64,000 bases of DNA from Casuarina equisetifolia (Eukaryota > Streptophyta > Magnoliopsida > Fagales > Casuarinaceae). Shown piece after piece: positions 24,743 through 40,990 of this stretch. The stretch covers positions 14,205,501 through 14,269,500 of the forward strand of contig CM052361.1 of the NCBI GenBank assembly GCA_028551475.1. Reading direction: 5' to 3'. The notes under the pieces are model-generated. The model saw nothing but the letters and a program-made list of their open reading frames with translations. It made no database searches and was not told the DNA's origin. Positions within the stretch are counted from its first letter, which is position 1. Every line of letters starts with the position of its first letter. A program made the position numbers and the translations under genes.

Positions 24743-26270
24743 CCCCTAAACTTAACATTTTGTTAGTCCTTGAGCAAAAATAATAGGCAACATATGTTTT
24801 AGACAAGACCCTTTTATAAATTCTCCCAAAATTGCTCAACTTAACAATTCAAAGAAAATAATAACTTTCATCCAAAACCACAATTGTTCATAAGATAAAA
24901 TAAACTCTTAACTATGTTGACCACATGTGTGCGTGAGTCCTTATCTTTTCAACTATATGTACTCCAAATAAATCCACATTGGTATACAACTTCTCTAAAA
25001 CTTTGAACAAATCTCATAGGTTTGCCTTTCATTTCTCTCTCCATTAATGTAAGCTACTATTCTAACTAAGAATCAATAAGACTTTCATTAGCTTATAATG
25101 TCAAGTTAGGCTAGAGGTAAGATAAAATTCATTTAAGCTTAATTCACTTATGAACACATTGCTTTCTAGGATCTAATTGAGCTTTTGTCACTTTCTATTT
25201 TATTGCTTCTTACAAATAATCTTTCTATCATTGTTTCTCTTTCTTTTCTTTCCAAAAATGCTCAATTTCACTTGGATTCTAATGCACACAAAAGCCACAA
25301 TCATATTTGCAACAATAAAGTAAGTAACAAGACTAGAAATGTAACCATTACAATCTTATCTTGCTAATGATATCTAATTACTATGCTTAATAGCCTATTT
25401 TAGAACATGGATTGGCTTGAATTTGACAAGGAATGATAAGAGAATTCCATTCTTGGGCAAATGTTGCACTACCTTCGTTATTTCTTCTTCTTTATTTTTT
25501 TTCTTCCTTTTGTTTTATGAGATACTATGCCTTATACAAATCATTACAATTAATTTCTTCTCATGCGCCATCTCCCTCTCAACTTTTATTCAACTCAAAT
25601 AAACTTGCATCCTAAAAATCAATTTGTTCATAGGTGTGGGATGATAGAATAATTTGTCAAAGGCTTAAGGGTATATATATATGGGTGTCATTAAAAAAAA
25701 ATGGGATAAGAATCAAGGCTCAAGAAAGTGATTAGTGATAAATAAATAGGGTTAGCTTGAAAGGTTCAAATTTTCCAAAAGTGGCCTAAATCATTTTTTC
25801 AGTTAGATGCATCCAAGAATTTCATCTCAAGAGAAAGTCAAATAAATTCTAAGATTCGGGTGAGATCTAAGATAATTGTATACTTCACACGAATGTTCTC
25901 TAGAGATATACACAATTTCAAAAATAAGGAACTTTTAGTGCTTAATAGATGGATTAACATAATCAGAATCACACTTAACTCACATCACAATTGCAACTTT
26001 GAACAAAATCTACACCTCTCTAAGAATCACTAAGAATTCATAACAAGGGATTCAATCATGACATAAGAAAATTTTTAACATCAGATATAGCTTAAAATTT
26101 CTTTCCCCACCCTCAAACTTGAATGAAGCATTGTCCTCAATGCAAAAAGAAAGAAAGCAAAAATAAAGGAAAAATAGGAATGAGAAAACTCCCCTAATTG
26201 TAGGCTATATTCACATAAAGTTATAATGAGAATGTAATGACAAAACTTTCAATGAAAAGATGAACAAAAA
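24743..26270 (-). other. Athila/Tat-like 3' non-coding spacer
   Basis: About 1.5 kb between integrase and 3' LTR. No convincing env-like or other reading frame. The inverted repeat GCATTG-TCCT-CAATGC at 26128-26143 is the only conserved signature recognised. Confidence 0.6.
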
Positions 26271-26842
26271 TGCTTAGGTTGCCTCCCAAGTAGCAATTAC
26301 TTTATAATTGTGAGTCAAACTATTTTCAATGTTGCTATTCAAGGAGGAAAAAGATCAAGGGTAATCTTCTACATGTTGACTCCCTTAAAGTAGGGCTTCA
26401 TACGCTAACCCTTCACCTTAAGCGTGCCTTAGGTGTCATTTGCAACTTCTATTGCTTCATATGGGAATACCTTTGTAACTATGAAAGGGCTAGACCATTG
26501 AGACCGCAATTTACCTAGAAACAATTTAAGATGAGAGTTATAAAGTAATACTTTTTGGCAAACCTTAAACTCTCTTCTTAATATGTGTTTGTCATGCCAT
26601 CTATTTGTCCACTCCTTGTATATTTTGACATTTTCATAGGCCTTATCTCATAATTCTTCCAATTCATTCAACTGCAACAATTTGGTTTCACCTATAGATT
26701 GCATGTTGAAGTTTAAAAATTTTAATACCCAATATGCTTTATGATATAATTTTACTAATAGATGACAAGTCTTCCCAAACACTATCCTAAAATGAGACAT
26801 TCCAATTGATGTTGTGAATGATGTTCTATAGGCCCAAAGTGG
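26271..26842 (-). pseudogene. Athila/Tat-like integrase C-terminal remnant
   Basis: Minus-strand translation shows PLWAYRTSFTTSIGMS, HFRIVFGKTCHLLVKL, HKAYWVLKFLNF, QLNELEEL, then a [11 protein letters not shown]-like segment and an SRLKLFPGKLRS-like segment, which is the usual end of the Athila/Tat integrase. Broken. Confidence 0.8.
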
Positions 26843-27997
26843 AGAATTTTTTAATTCCTTTTTATTTACTTAAATTTTTCTTGTTTATGTAGCATAATGA
26901 GGCATGAAAAAAAAATAATGAATATGGAGAACCTAATGCTTATTATGTGGCCAAATAGGGTCATATCAAGATCAAGAGAGTCAATATGGGCTTGGGCTTT
27001 GGATGATTGTTATTAGATTTTCCATTGTTGTTAGATTTTCTAAATAATTAAAAAACCTAGTCATGTTAGGAGTTCAAAGCCTAATTAATATAAGAGTTCA
27101 AAACTCAATTGCTTTGGGTCTCCAAAACCCACTTCTACTAGAATAGGAGATAAGTCTAAAACCTAAACCCTATTTAAGAGAATAAAAGAGGCAAAAGAAA
27201 GGTAAGGAGGAAATTAAGCACAACTCAAGAGAGAGGCCATGTATTTAAGGTTTTTTTTAAGAGAAGACAAAAAGGGTGACATATTTCTTGTTCTTGGATT
27301 CAAAATGCCTTGTTTAATTCCTATTATTGTTCTTCCTTATTATTTCATTATATTTTAGTTTACTTTTGTTAGAGCTACAATGTAACCTAATTATGATGGT
27401 ATGAATCTTATGATAGTTATGTTTTACAAGATATTTTGTTTATATGAAGTCATATGTTATTATGTTTAATGCTTTTAAGTGATTAATTATCACTTTAATT
27501 ATTTGATTTGTAGGTTTAAGACTAAAATGAGATGATATGTAATTATTTCTTGTAATGTGTAACCATAAATTAAATATGGATAGACATATTCCATATTATT
27601 TGTGTGACTTTTGGTATAAATTGGGAATGTTTATAGATCCTAATGCATTTAGTTTGTTTTAATTCACATATAAAGATATAATGAATTAAAGAGGTTTGTT
27701 ATACCTAAACATAAGATAGTAAATAAATTAGGAAATTCTATCATCATATAGATACTATCCTTCTTGCAAGCATAAATAATCAACATTAGTACCTAATAGT
27801 TATGGTGAAATCGTACATTATAACATATTTTGTATATTTAGTTTTCTTAAAATTATACTTGCTAAATAAATTCTATAAGTTATTCATCGTTAGTAATTAG
27901 TTAGTTTTCTAATCATCAATCTCTGTGGGATAATATTTTTCTTATCATTATATTACTTGTTCGACATGCTCACTTACATTTAGGATTTCAGCGAAGA
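26843..27997 (+). repeat. Athila/Tat-like 5' LTR
   Basis: Matches the solo LTR at 495-1731 (opposite strand) over most of its length. Ends TTTCAGCGAAGA, six bases before the primer site. Confidence 0.8.
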
Positions 27998-28003
27998 AGT
28001 TTT

Positions 28004-28021
28004 TGGCGCCATTGCTAGGGA
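28004..28021 (+). other. Primer binding site, tRNA-Asp type
   Basis: TGGCGCCATTGCTAGGGA differs at only a few bases from TGGCGCCGTTGCCGGGGA, the complement of the tRNA-Asp 3' end used by Athila/Tat-group elements. This gives the family and the plus orientation. Confidence 0.85.
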
Positions 28022-28254
28022 TTGGTTGTTTATTGATAATTAATATTAATATCGAATAATTCCTAGGTTTAATCTAGCTTTTATTTTCTTTTCAAAAACA
28101 TCAATTTTTAAATTTTTGAAAAAAAAAAGAATCATTTTTTTTGGTTTTATTTTTATTTTGCTTTCTTATTACTATTCTTTTTCCTTTAGAAAAAAGAAGA
28201 CAAAAAAAATTTCCTACTTAAGTTGCTATTGCTAAAAAAGTAAGCAATATAAGG

Positions 28255-29490
28255 ATGAAGAAAAATGATGGTACACATAAACTTTTGAAAGACTATGCTG
28301 CATTAACAATTTGAAGTGTCACATCAAGCACTAAGAGGCCGGCAATTTAGGCCAACCACTTTGAGATCAAGCCAACACTTATCCAGATGCTTCAAAACTC
28401 ATTGCAATTTAGTAGGCTACCAAATGAGGATTTAAATGCTCACATTGGGGCTTTTCTTGAAATATGTGATATGATTTGATATGATTAGATATGATGGAGT
28501 CATAAATGATGCTATCAAGTTAAGGCTATTTCCATTTTCTCTAAAAGAAAAAGCTAAAAATTGGCTTTTTTCTCTTCTTACAAGATCGATTACTACATGG
28601 GATGATTTAGCTTAGAAATTTCTTAATAAGTTCTTTTCTCTTGTGAAATTTTCAAAAATGTATAACAATATTACTACTTTTATGTAAATGGACAATGAAT
28701 AATTGTATAAGGCTTGGGAAAGATTTAAAAAACTTTTGAGGAGATGTCCACATCATGAACTACCCATATGATGGGTCTAGTATAAAACTTTGTTTTATAA
28801 TTAATGCAGCTGCAAGAAGGGTCTTGCACAACAAAATATCAAAAAAAGCATATGACCTTCTAGAAGAAACGACATTCAATAGTTATCAATGGCCTACTGA
28901 GAGGGTACCAATGCATCAAGCAAGTGGAATCCATCACCACAATGTACATACAATTGGAGGTGCTCAATCAATAAATAGATAACTTAAGTACTCTAGTTAT
29001 TAGAATTCATAGTAGAACTTATGAATTTTGTGGTAGAGAACATGCGAGCATAGAATATATAAAGTAGGTAACCATAATGCTTAATATAATGAATATGCTA
29101 ATTTTGTTGGGATTCTGAGCAAGTCATAAAATGATCCTTACTCCAACATGTACAATCCAAGATGACACAACCATAAAAAATTTTCATGGAATAACCTAAA
29201 TGACATGAGACCACCACCAACATTTAAGCAAATAGAAAAGGAGAAGCCTAATTTAAAAGATATGGTCGCCAAGATGATACAAAGTAATAAAACAATATTT
29301 CAAAAACAAGAAGCTTCAATCAGAAATTTGGAGGTGCAGATGGATTAGTTTATTAATATGATCTCAGAGAGAGAGGATAATCTTTTACCTAAAGATATAG
29401 AGAAAAGCCCTTTCAAGCAAGCAGGAAAAGATGATGCTGAAAAGAAGATTGTCAATGATATAGATCGTGAGTAAAACTCTATTTAAGTCA
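28255..29490 (+). pseudogene. Athila/Tat-like gag remnant
   Basis: Shows RPAIxANHFEIKPTLIQMLQNSLQF, LPNEDLNAHIGAFLEICD, LRLFPFSLKEKAKNWLFSL, ITTWDDLA and YKAWERFKKLLRRCPHH-like segments (about 28340-28760), the standard Athila/Tat gag. A Lys/Glu-rich region with possible coiled coil follows to about 29490. Broken. Protease and polymerase are absent. Confidence 0.8.
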
Positions 29491-29599
29491 CTTCACAAAC
29501 AGATGCTTGACCATGCAATTTTGCGAACCCCATGTCCATGTTACTTGCATCTCAAAAAGCTTGCTCAAGGTAAATTGTCTCATCACTCTCTCTAGTGGA

Positions 29600-29870
29600 T
29601 AAATTGTCTTTGGATACAGCTCTCACCTTAAAGGATATCAGTGTCTTACTCGATAGCTATGAAAGTCTTTCTTTCTCACCACGTTATCTTTGAGGAGAAC
29701 CTATTTCCTGTTTGCATCCCACCATGTGGCACTTCATTTAATTCACCTGAACCCGTTTCCAACTCCCCAGATAACACTCATATCCCCTACTCCCCTAAAC
29801 CAAGCACTTGCATCCCTCGGGTTTTACCACTCGCCGCTCCTTGTGGATCACTTGCTTCCACATGACCTTT
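29600..29870 (+). mobile_element. Small Copia fragment (end of integrase)
   Basis: Residues resembling KGYQCL and KVFLSHHVIFEENLFP, followed by a Pro/Ser-rich linker, are the usual sequence between integrase and reverse transcriptase of Copia elements. Only about 270 bp is recognisable and no LTR was found. The rest of 29491-30422 shows no gene; its right part is probably tubulin 3' flank. Confidence 0.5.
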
Positions 29871-30422
29871 GATAACCAAGCTTTTAAATTATCGCTTTGT
29901 TCGTGAAAAAATTGCTCCAGAGTCTTTCGTCACCAAAAACATTCTGCATATGCAGAAGAAAAAGGACACGTTCTCCATCACAAAATCCCCACTTATTTGC
30001 CATTTTCCGCCTTCAAATCAGGCTTTAAACTATATATATAAATACGTCAGTTTCTGGTAATAACGCACTACGACTAGTTTCTGACAGCACATTTTGAGGT
30101 CGTCGATTTATCATTGATCACTCAGATACTGATCACTACCAGAGTTATGCAACGTATGCGTAAGGATAACCCACAACAAACAAGAAACCACAGAACTCAA
30201 TTACAGTTTGAAAGCACATCAAATTCAATACAGGTACAGGTACCTCGTCGAAATAATGGAAACAAATCCTATAACACCAGACAACTGAGCTAGCAAATAA
30301 CATAGAGAAAGCATACGCCTTTTGCCAACCCGGACAAACTTATGAACATCCACAGCTAGAAAGTAAAACAGGAGAGATTACTAAGGATAAGAGAACTTTT
30401 CAATGCCTCTCAAAGTCCACTT

Positions 30423-33942
<3,520 letters not shown>

Positions 33943-34200
33943 GTCTCGCGGCGCGTGGAAACCGGTGGCACGGAATCGGGAACAGAGGAGGAAGAAAAAC
34001 GAGAAGGATGTGAGCTCTTCGCGGGATCAACTAGAAATGGAAGAATTATTGATAAAATAGAGAACGGGTAACAAACACCAGAACAAATGATTTATTTTTT
34101 CGTTTTCTTTTGGGATTTTGTGTGATCGAGAGCCGGCGATCATCGAAGCCCTCAAATATTTAGTGTTCAATTGGTAAAGGATTGGGGACGGCCTCTCTGT
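33943..34200 (-). promoter_or_regulatory. Probable tubulin 5' leader and core promoter
   Basis: Directly upstream of the tubulin ATG on the minus strand. A TATA-like CTAAATATTTG lies at about 34152-34163 and a CCAAT at about 34174-34178, some 210-235 bp before the start codon. The sequence is more GC-rich than its surroundings. Positions are by eye only. Confidence 0.35.
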
Positions 34201-35162
34201 CAGGGACTTTGGGGCCCGCCATAGGGTTCAACATAGCTCGGCTGTCGTCGGATTCCTTGCACCCTCTGCTGTAATTTGCTGGTAGTACAAAATTTTCCCT
34301 CTTTGTTCACCTTTTCTTTTTTACGGACACTATTTTTGGCTTCCCCCCTCCCTAAATAGTAAGTGATTGTATTAATGATGATGAAATATTGAATAAAAGT
34401 GATTCATGTTTAAATATATATTTATTTTTCTTTATTAATTACTTAGTTATTTTTAAATCTCTCAATTATTTTCAAATATAAATGACGAGATTTACTTCCT
34501 GGACCCATTTGGTATGATTTTTTTTTTTCCCAAGCTATTGATGAGGTTTCTGTAAGAAGGTATTGGAATCAAGGGAAGAAGGTACCCAATAGTTGATGGG
34601 TGGACATGAAGACCAGGTTAGATCAATTAAATGTGAGGACCCCTTTTACCACCCCATTGGCGACTGTGAAGCAATAACTGTTGAAAGGCACAAATATGTT
34701 TAGTCGGAAAGAGAAAAGTTGAAGTAACCCTAAATTATCAAGGGAGCAAATGTATGATTTATATAATCTAGAGGCATTGCGGGTCTACATTTGGTGAGTG
34801 AATATATCTATTGCTTCATTCTTATTTATAAAAAAGAAAAAAGAAAAAAACCCTGTTTGGCATGCACCTAAATTCACACTTAGATGTCAATCTAACTTAT
34901 TACCAATCTACCTTAAAGTTTAGGCATAATTTCAAACTTACTTGTTGATTTTACTCAAAAAATAAATAAATAAAAGTTAGAGAAAAATATTACTTCCAAA
35001 TAAACCAAACAAAACTTTTTTTGCCTAAATATTAGTAAAAGGATCGTATTATTATACATACATATTTAACTCACATACATAAGTTTTGAATCAATGCAAA
35101 ATGTTAAAATTATTGCATAGTTCTTCCCCCTCCCCCCAAAAAAAGAAAAAGAAAAAATTGTT
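34201..35162. other. Intergenic, no gene seen
   Basis: AT-rich DNA between the tubulin promoter and a solo LTR. I see no coding sequence or element. Confidence 0.5.
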
Positions 35163-35167
35163 GATAG

Positions 35168-36798
35168 TGTTGGAAAATAGGGTTTTGTTATGACTAAAAA
35201 TATTTTGGCAAATATCAATTCTTGAAATATGTTTTTTTTGTTGTGCAAAAGAAAATTATGAAAAGTAAAAGGTGTACAAATTATAATATCAATTAATGAT
35301 ATTATAAAGTAACCAAGTTCCTACATTCTTTCATAAAACATATTCTTAAAGTTTTTGTAAAATATATTTGTGTATTATGCTAAAAATATATTTGAATATT
35401 TCATTAAAAAATAAAATATATTTGAATATATTTTATTTAGAAATATGATACTTGGTTTTATACACTTGTAGGAACATGAGAGGCATTGGTTCTACCTTGA
35501 TATTAGTTCAAAGCTAAGATATGTATTACACCAAAATATAAACTTTGTGAAAGATCATATTTTTGGACCGTGTTTACATAATTGAACTTTGGACCCTGTT
35601 GATATGAGACCGTGTTTATCTGTTGGATCTTTTGTTACTGGACTGTTGTTCTATGACGCGGACTGAGCTCACATCGGCGCCCTACTAAAGGAAGCATTCT
35701 CGCACTCACTACGGTGTTGTCTCATCCATTAGAGGTGCACTCATTACGGTGTCGTCTCATTCATTAGAGAGATGCGCTTGCCACGACGTCGTCTCACTTA
35801 ATAAAAAGACATACATAAGAGGGTTCTCAATCATTTTGCCCTAGTTGCTGTTTTTTAGTCTCTAGTGTCATCTCTGTTTCTCTTGAGCGTCGAATCCTCA
35901 ACGGGAGGATTTTGAGGAGACTGGCTGTCAGAATGGTTGGATTAAAGCTCTGAGAAATGATATGAGGTCGATTTGATGGATGGGTCACTATTCCTAACGG
36001 GAAGAAAGCTATGGTTCATGTTTGATTTAAAAAGCCCTAGATATGCTTCCTATTTAAAAGAAGATGTATGCGTGAAGATAGAGATTGATGATCTACATCT
36101 ATTTGAAGTGTTCTCTTTGTGAAGAAAATCTCTTAAGCTCACTTATTATTTGATTCAAGTTCGCTCACCTCTCGGTGACTCACAAGGGTTTAGTGATATT
36201 CGATTATTTGGTTTGATCTTCAATTATATATTCGATTATAGCTTGTATAACATTATTTATGTGCTGATTTCATTTAAAAACATTTACTGCACATAAATAT
36301 TAAGGAAAACCTAAAACCCTAATTTACTCAAATTGGGGATTTCGTGATAGAAGCTTTGCATCTTGTTATATATACTTAAATAGTTCCTCTGATTAACAAT
36401 ATCTCATAAACTAACATATTATTTGGAGATTTGCTATTATACATAATTTTTTTTATCATAATTTGTATTCGAACTTGAGAATTTCTTTAAGAAGGAATTA
36501 TTTGGATTAGGGAAAACATGTTCTCCTAATCTAGTTGAGTAAAGGAGACTTCAATCGGTTGGATTGAAAGAGAAGAGGGTGGACGTAGGACTCAAGGATT
36601 AAGTGTTGAACCACCGTGGTAAATTGGGTGTTGATTCTTTTGCTTTTTACTTATTTGAATAACTCTATTTTTTTGATTGCTTATTAATTCATAAATTGTT
36701 AAATTAATTGGTTTAATCTTTTTTATATCAAACAAAAGCATCCTATTGTTAGATTAACAATTCAACCCCCCCTTCTTGTTAAGCCATAAAACTTAATA
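35168..36798 (+). mobile_element. Solo LTR, Copia A-related
   Basis: 1,631 bp, begins TGTTGGAAAATAGGG and ends CTTAATA, flanked by an exact 5-bp target-site duplication GATAG (35163-35167 and 36799-36803). Same family as the Copia A LTRs but a different subfamily. About 35680-35815 holds repeated CACTCACTACGGTGT-type units where other members have other repeats. Confidence 0.9.
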
Positions 36799-36803
36799 GA
36801 TAG

Positions 36804-37561
36804 CTATGTTTTTAAAAAGTACTCCAATCAAAGAGACTTCTATTTTAATACAAAGAATGAAGGATCAAAATAAAAATAAAATAAATGTTTATAGAGAAGT
36901 CTTAACTTAAAAGGTGCAAATGATAGCAACTCAAACCAATCTCTATCTTTACCAATTAGCATTCAAACTGTTACAAAAAGACTATAACAAGTTTTTTACT
37001 GAATGAAGGATTACTTGGAATGTTGACTAGTGTTGTTGATGTTGCACCATGATTGACAGTGGTTGAATTTTCATGGTCTAATACAATAAAAGCTAGGAAA
37101 AAATAGGCGAAAAGAAAGGAAAAGAAAAGAGAAAAGAAATAGTAAAGAGTGTGAATTTTTATATATTCTTTTGAAGCAAGATACATCTCTTATGCTATCC
37201 ATTTACAATAAAATATAAGCACAACAAAATGGAGTTTCCCAAAGCTTAGAGAAACTCAACCCCACTGCTACAAATAGACATGCTTTTACATTTTGTACCT
37301 TCTACCTCTACCTAGAGTTAAGTCCTTTCAAGTTTAGGATTGTCAAGTACAATTCATCAATGAGCATCTATCATCTCATTATTGGAACGTCCTATATTGT
37401 ATACAACCTAAACCATGGCTCAAGTGCAAAATCTCTCCAATGATGTTACTCATGAAGCACCACACTTCCCATCTTGGTGATTATCAAAAGGGGCATTGAA
37501 ATGTCCCACATCTCATTGCAAATTGTTTTGGAGCCTATTTGCAATGAAGGACTTGCAATCC
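36804..37561. other. Intergenic, PPR 3' flank
   Basis: No gene recognised. A 71-residue minus-strand frame (36971-37186) starts with a hydrophobic stretch but has no recognisable relative. The right part may be 3' UTR of the PPR gene. Confidence 0.45.
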
Positions 37562-39586
37562 TTACAAACCAACTTCAAGTAAAAGATGCGATCTATAACA
37601 CCTATTTTCCACACTTGGGGTAGGAAATGTTGGTAGTAAATCCCTAGAAAGTAAATCTGCTACTATCGACAATGTGAAATCATCTATTGACACATTTTTC
37701 TCCACCATTTTGTTAAGAAGTTCAAAACTCATTATTCTCAAGAAAACCACACATAAATGTGTTATATGTAAATACATTAGGCATACAAAACTTTCTTTCC
37801 ATTTCCAAAAACAACTCATTGGCCTTCTCCAAATTCCTTTCTTTACAAAGGCCACGAATCATAATGGAATATGTTACAATAATTAGCATAGGGCCTTTAT
37901 GGGACAATCTATGAAATATCTCCCCAGCAAATTTGAGATTCCTTGCCTTACACAATCCATCAATGAGGTAGCTATATGCGTTAATGCTTAGTTCAAATTT
38001 ACCATTTTCTAATGTATCAAACAATTCCAATGCCTCTTATGACAATCATTCTTGCAAAGCCCATCCAAGAATATGTCAAATGTACCTGAATCTAGTTCTA
38101 TTTTATAGACTTGCATTTCACTAAATAGCTTCTATGCATCCTCAACCTTGCCCACATGAAAAAGACCAATTAACAACGCATTAAAGGTTATAACTATGGG
38201 CCTGACTCCCTTTTGAATCATTTCTCTATAACAATTCATAGCTTCCTCCATCTTCTAATTCTTGCAATATCCATTAATCAGTACATTGTAGCTCATAGCA
38301 TCAGGTTCTTGAAGTTTGCTTGCCATGGAATCAAACAACTGCCTTGCATCATCCAACTTGCATGCCTCAAATAGACCCATTAATAAAGTAGTATATGTTA
38401 CAACCATTGGCCTAACTCCATATTCAGTCATTTTCCTATAAAAATTCATTGCTTCCTCTATCTTTTGATTCTTGCAATATCCACTAACCAACACATTAAA
38501 GCCTACATCATTGAGTTCATGCCCTTTACTTGCCATGGAATCAAACAGCTCCCTTGCATTGTTGAGTCTACCTACCAAGCATAACCCATTCATCAATGTG
38601 TTGTATGTAAAGTTGTTAGGATTCTCACCTCTTTGAATCATCAATTCTAATAGCTCATTGGATTCTTTCATCTTCCTCAACTTGTATAGCACATCGATCA
38701 ACATAGTAAATGTTACCACATTAGGTCTGACACCTTGAACCACCATCTCATTAAAAAAATGCTTTACCTCCTCCAAGCTCCCCTTATGACACAAACCATG
38801 TATTAGACTAGTATAAACAACTACATTTGACAACATTCCATTACTCTTCATTTCCAAGAAAAGTTCTTTCGCATTGTTCATCAATCCATGCTTACAAAGC
38901 CCATCAATAATAATGCCATAACAAATTGCATTAGGCATGCTTTAAACCAAATCCACCTTTCACCAAATCTTTGTGTAACTGAAGTGCAACCATTATGTTA
39001 CCTAATCGACATAACCCCTTCACTAAGATCTTAAAAGCAATAACACTAGGACTACAACCCAATTTATCCATTTTCTTGAACAACCCAAGCACCTCATCAA
39101 CTTTATCCTTTTTATACAAAGCCTTAACCAATGATGTATAAGTTTTAGTATTTGGACTACTACCTCTCCTTGAAAGACTCCCTATAACTGCATAACCTTC
39201 AGAAACCCTACTCACATTACAAAAGCAATTAATCAAAATGTTTAGATGTTTTAAATTTGGACAACAACTTGGTAGAATTCATTCTTTTACAAAGTGAAAT
39301 CACACTAGAGTATGACTACTCTTAGCAAGTGCACCAAATAAATGATTAAACAATGAGACTAACGGAGGTGGTTGCAAACAAAGCATGTGCTCGAAGAAGT
39401 GCAATGCTTCATCGAGGGTGACCTTATTGGACTTGCAACTAACTTTCGAGAATTTTTCAAGGAAGGTTTGTAAGGAAACAATGGGAAGAGAGTTCTTTGG
39501 TGCAATTTTGGGATTCAAAGAAGGGGTTTTGTAAGTGTTTGGACATTCTTGTGAAGATTTGGGTTTAGGAGTTAAGGGTTCACATG

Positions 39587-40020
39587 TGTCAGGCCTAGGG
39601 TGTGCCTAGGGTGTGCCTAAGGTCTACTAAATAGGGGATCTAATCCCAATTGATTTTGTTATGTTTTTAGATTTTTTTAATTAAGAAGATGGAGTAGTTT
39701 TAGGAATGTCTAAAGCCTAATCGATTTAGGACTCTGAAACCTAATTGTTTTGGAATCCAAAACTCAATCATACTAGGCTAAGAATTAAGCTATAAATAAA
39801 TGGCAAGGGAGAGAGGTAAAAAAATGTTATTTGAAGAGATTGAAACCTTGGCTTGGCCTTTGTAATTAAGGATGTTTTAAGTTCTCAATCTTGATAATTT
39901 GCATATTGCTTTCTTCTTATACGTTGTTATTCTGTTTGAGTTTTCAATATAGTTAGTATTTTGTTTTCATTGGTGTTATTTTGGTTCTAAGAGCAAATCC
40001 CTAGTCCTAAGGTCATGACA
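39587..40020 (+). repeat. Short LTR element, 5' LTR
   Basis: Begins TGTCAGGCCTAGGGTG and ends GGTCATGACA. Contains a small tandem repeat of CCTAGGGTGTG near 39595-39620 that the 3' LTR lacks. Confidence 0.88.
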
Positions 40021-40022
40021 AG

Positions 40023-40034
40023 TGGTATCAAAGC
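40023..40034 (+). other. Short LTR element primer binding site
   Basis: TGGTATCAAAGC, two bases after the LTR, resembles the complement of initiator methionine tRNA. Confidence 0.75.
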
Positions 40035-40204
40035 TATCATCCTAACTCATAGGGGGACCTACTTTAGTAAAAACCCACCAACAAACCATAATAGAAAGTA
40101 CGATTCAAGACCTAGCAATGTGTTTTGCAGAATTCAGAGAGTCATGGACTACCCACTTTACTATCCCCATAAAGACATTACAAGAAAATGTGGTAGCTTT
40201 AGAC

Positions 40205-40330
40205 AACAAAGTTGCCAAATTTCATAACGATATTTTCAAATTTCATGACAATGTTGCCCACATTCATGACAATGTAACCAAACTTCATGACAATGTTGCT
40301 AACTTTGATGATTATCTTATCAACCATGCA
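40205..40330 (+). repeat. 21-bp tandem repeat encoding heptads
   Basis: About five units of a 21-bp repeat, read as KFHNDIF-KFHDNVA-HIHDNVT-KLHDNVA-NFDDYLI in one plus-strand frame. The seven-residue period would suit a coiled coil in the gag-like part of this element. Confidence 0.7.
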
Positions 40331-40990
40331 AAACTTACTCCCATTGGTGTATAATTTGCTTAATTTCAACAAAAATTCTGTCATCAACGTCCAAAGCTAT
40401 CCATGATAGTGCAAACCTAACACCAAGGTGAAGCAAAGGAAAAATGTACATAAAAGGTTGAAACTTTGAAGCAACCATTGGAGAGGGAAGATGACGATGT
40501 AAGGGTCTTGGCCAAAGATAATTTTATAGTGGAAGACAACATCATTGTGCAAGGAAACATAATGGAGGTTAACAATTATATGCTTGATAGCATTGTAGTA
40601 GAAGATGACAAAATAAAAACTTTGACCAAATTAATGGATGAATCACTTATTTTGACACAAAAGAACTCAAAACAAGTCCAAGAGGTTGACACACCAAACT
40701 TTTTGCTATTATGTTCAAGTAAACATCACTACAACAAGGAAGAATGGCTTATTCGATCTTTATTTGGTCTTTAGATTTCTCCCATAAGATTAAACAATTG
40801 AATCTCGCAAAGAACCAAATAAGATTACAAGTGCTTTTGCCTTCTCTTGGATTGGAGAGCAATGACTACTTTGTTCTAGTATTGTAGACACCCTACTAAG
40901 CTTCACTTATAGGGGACGACCACCAAAAAAATTCTTAGCATTAATTCTTTATCAATCCTTGAGGACAAGGATTTCAAAAGAGGGGTGGAA

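Larger units (their letters stand above)
23774..26842 (-). mobile_element. Athila/Tat-like Gypsy, 3' half (INT end to 3' LTR)
   Basis: Read on the minus strand: integrase C-terminal region (26842 to about 26271), a 1.5-kb non-coding spacer, a polypurine tract near 24745 and a 3' LTR (24742 to 23774) whose outer end is missing. Integrase residues include PLWAYRTSFTTSIGMS and LNELEEL, typical of the Athila/Tat group. The spacer has the GCATTGAGGACAATGC signature (26128-26143) usual for the 3' end of these elements. Broken and lacking gag, protease and reverse transcriptase. Confidence 0.8.
26843..29490 (+). mobile_element. Athila/Tat-like Gypsy, 5' half (LTR, primer site, gag)
   Basis: An LTR (26843-27997) missing its first ~60 bp, a tRNA-Asp-type primer site, and a gag region to about 29490. 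It lies head to head with the 3' half at 23774-26842. Both belong to the same family, and together they could be one element rearranged by an inversion, or two truncated copies. Broken. Confidence 0.8.

Noticed and set aside
36971-37186. A 71-residue minus-strand frame with a hydrophobic N-terminus, a possible secreted peptide
   Set aside because: No recognisable mature peptide motif; AT-rich context makes chance likely.
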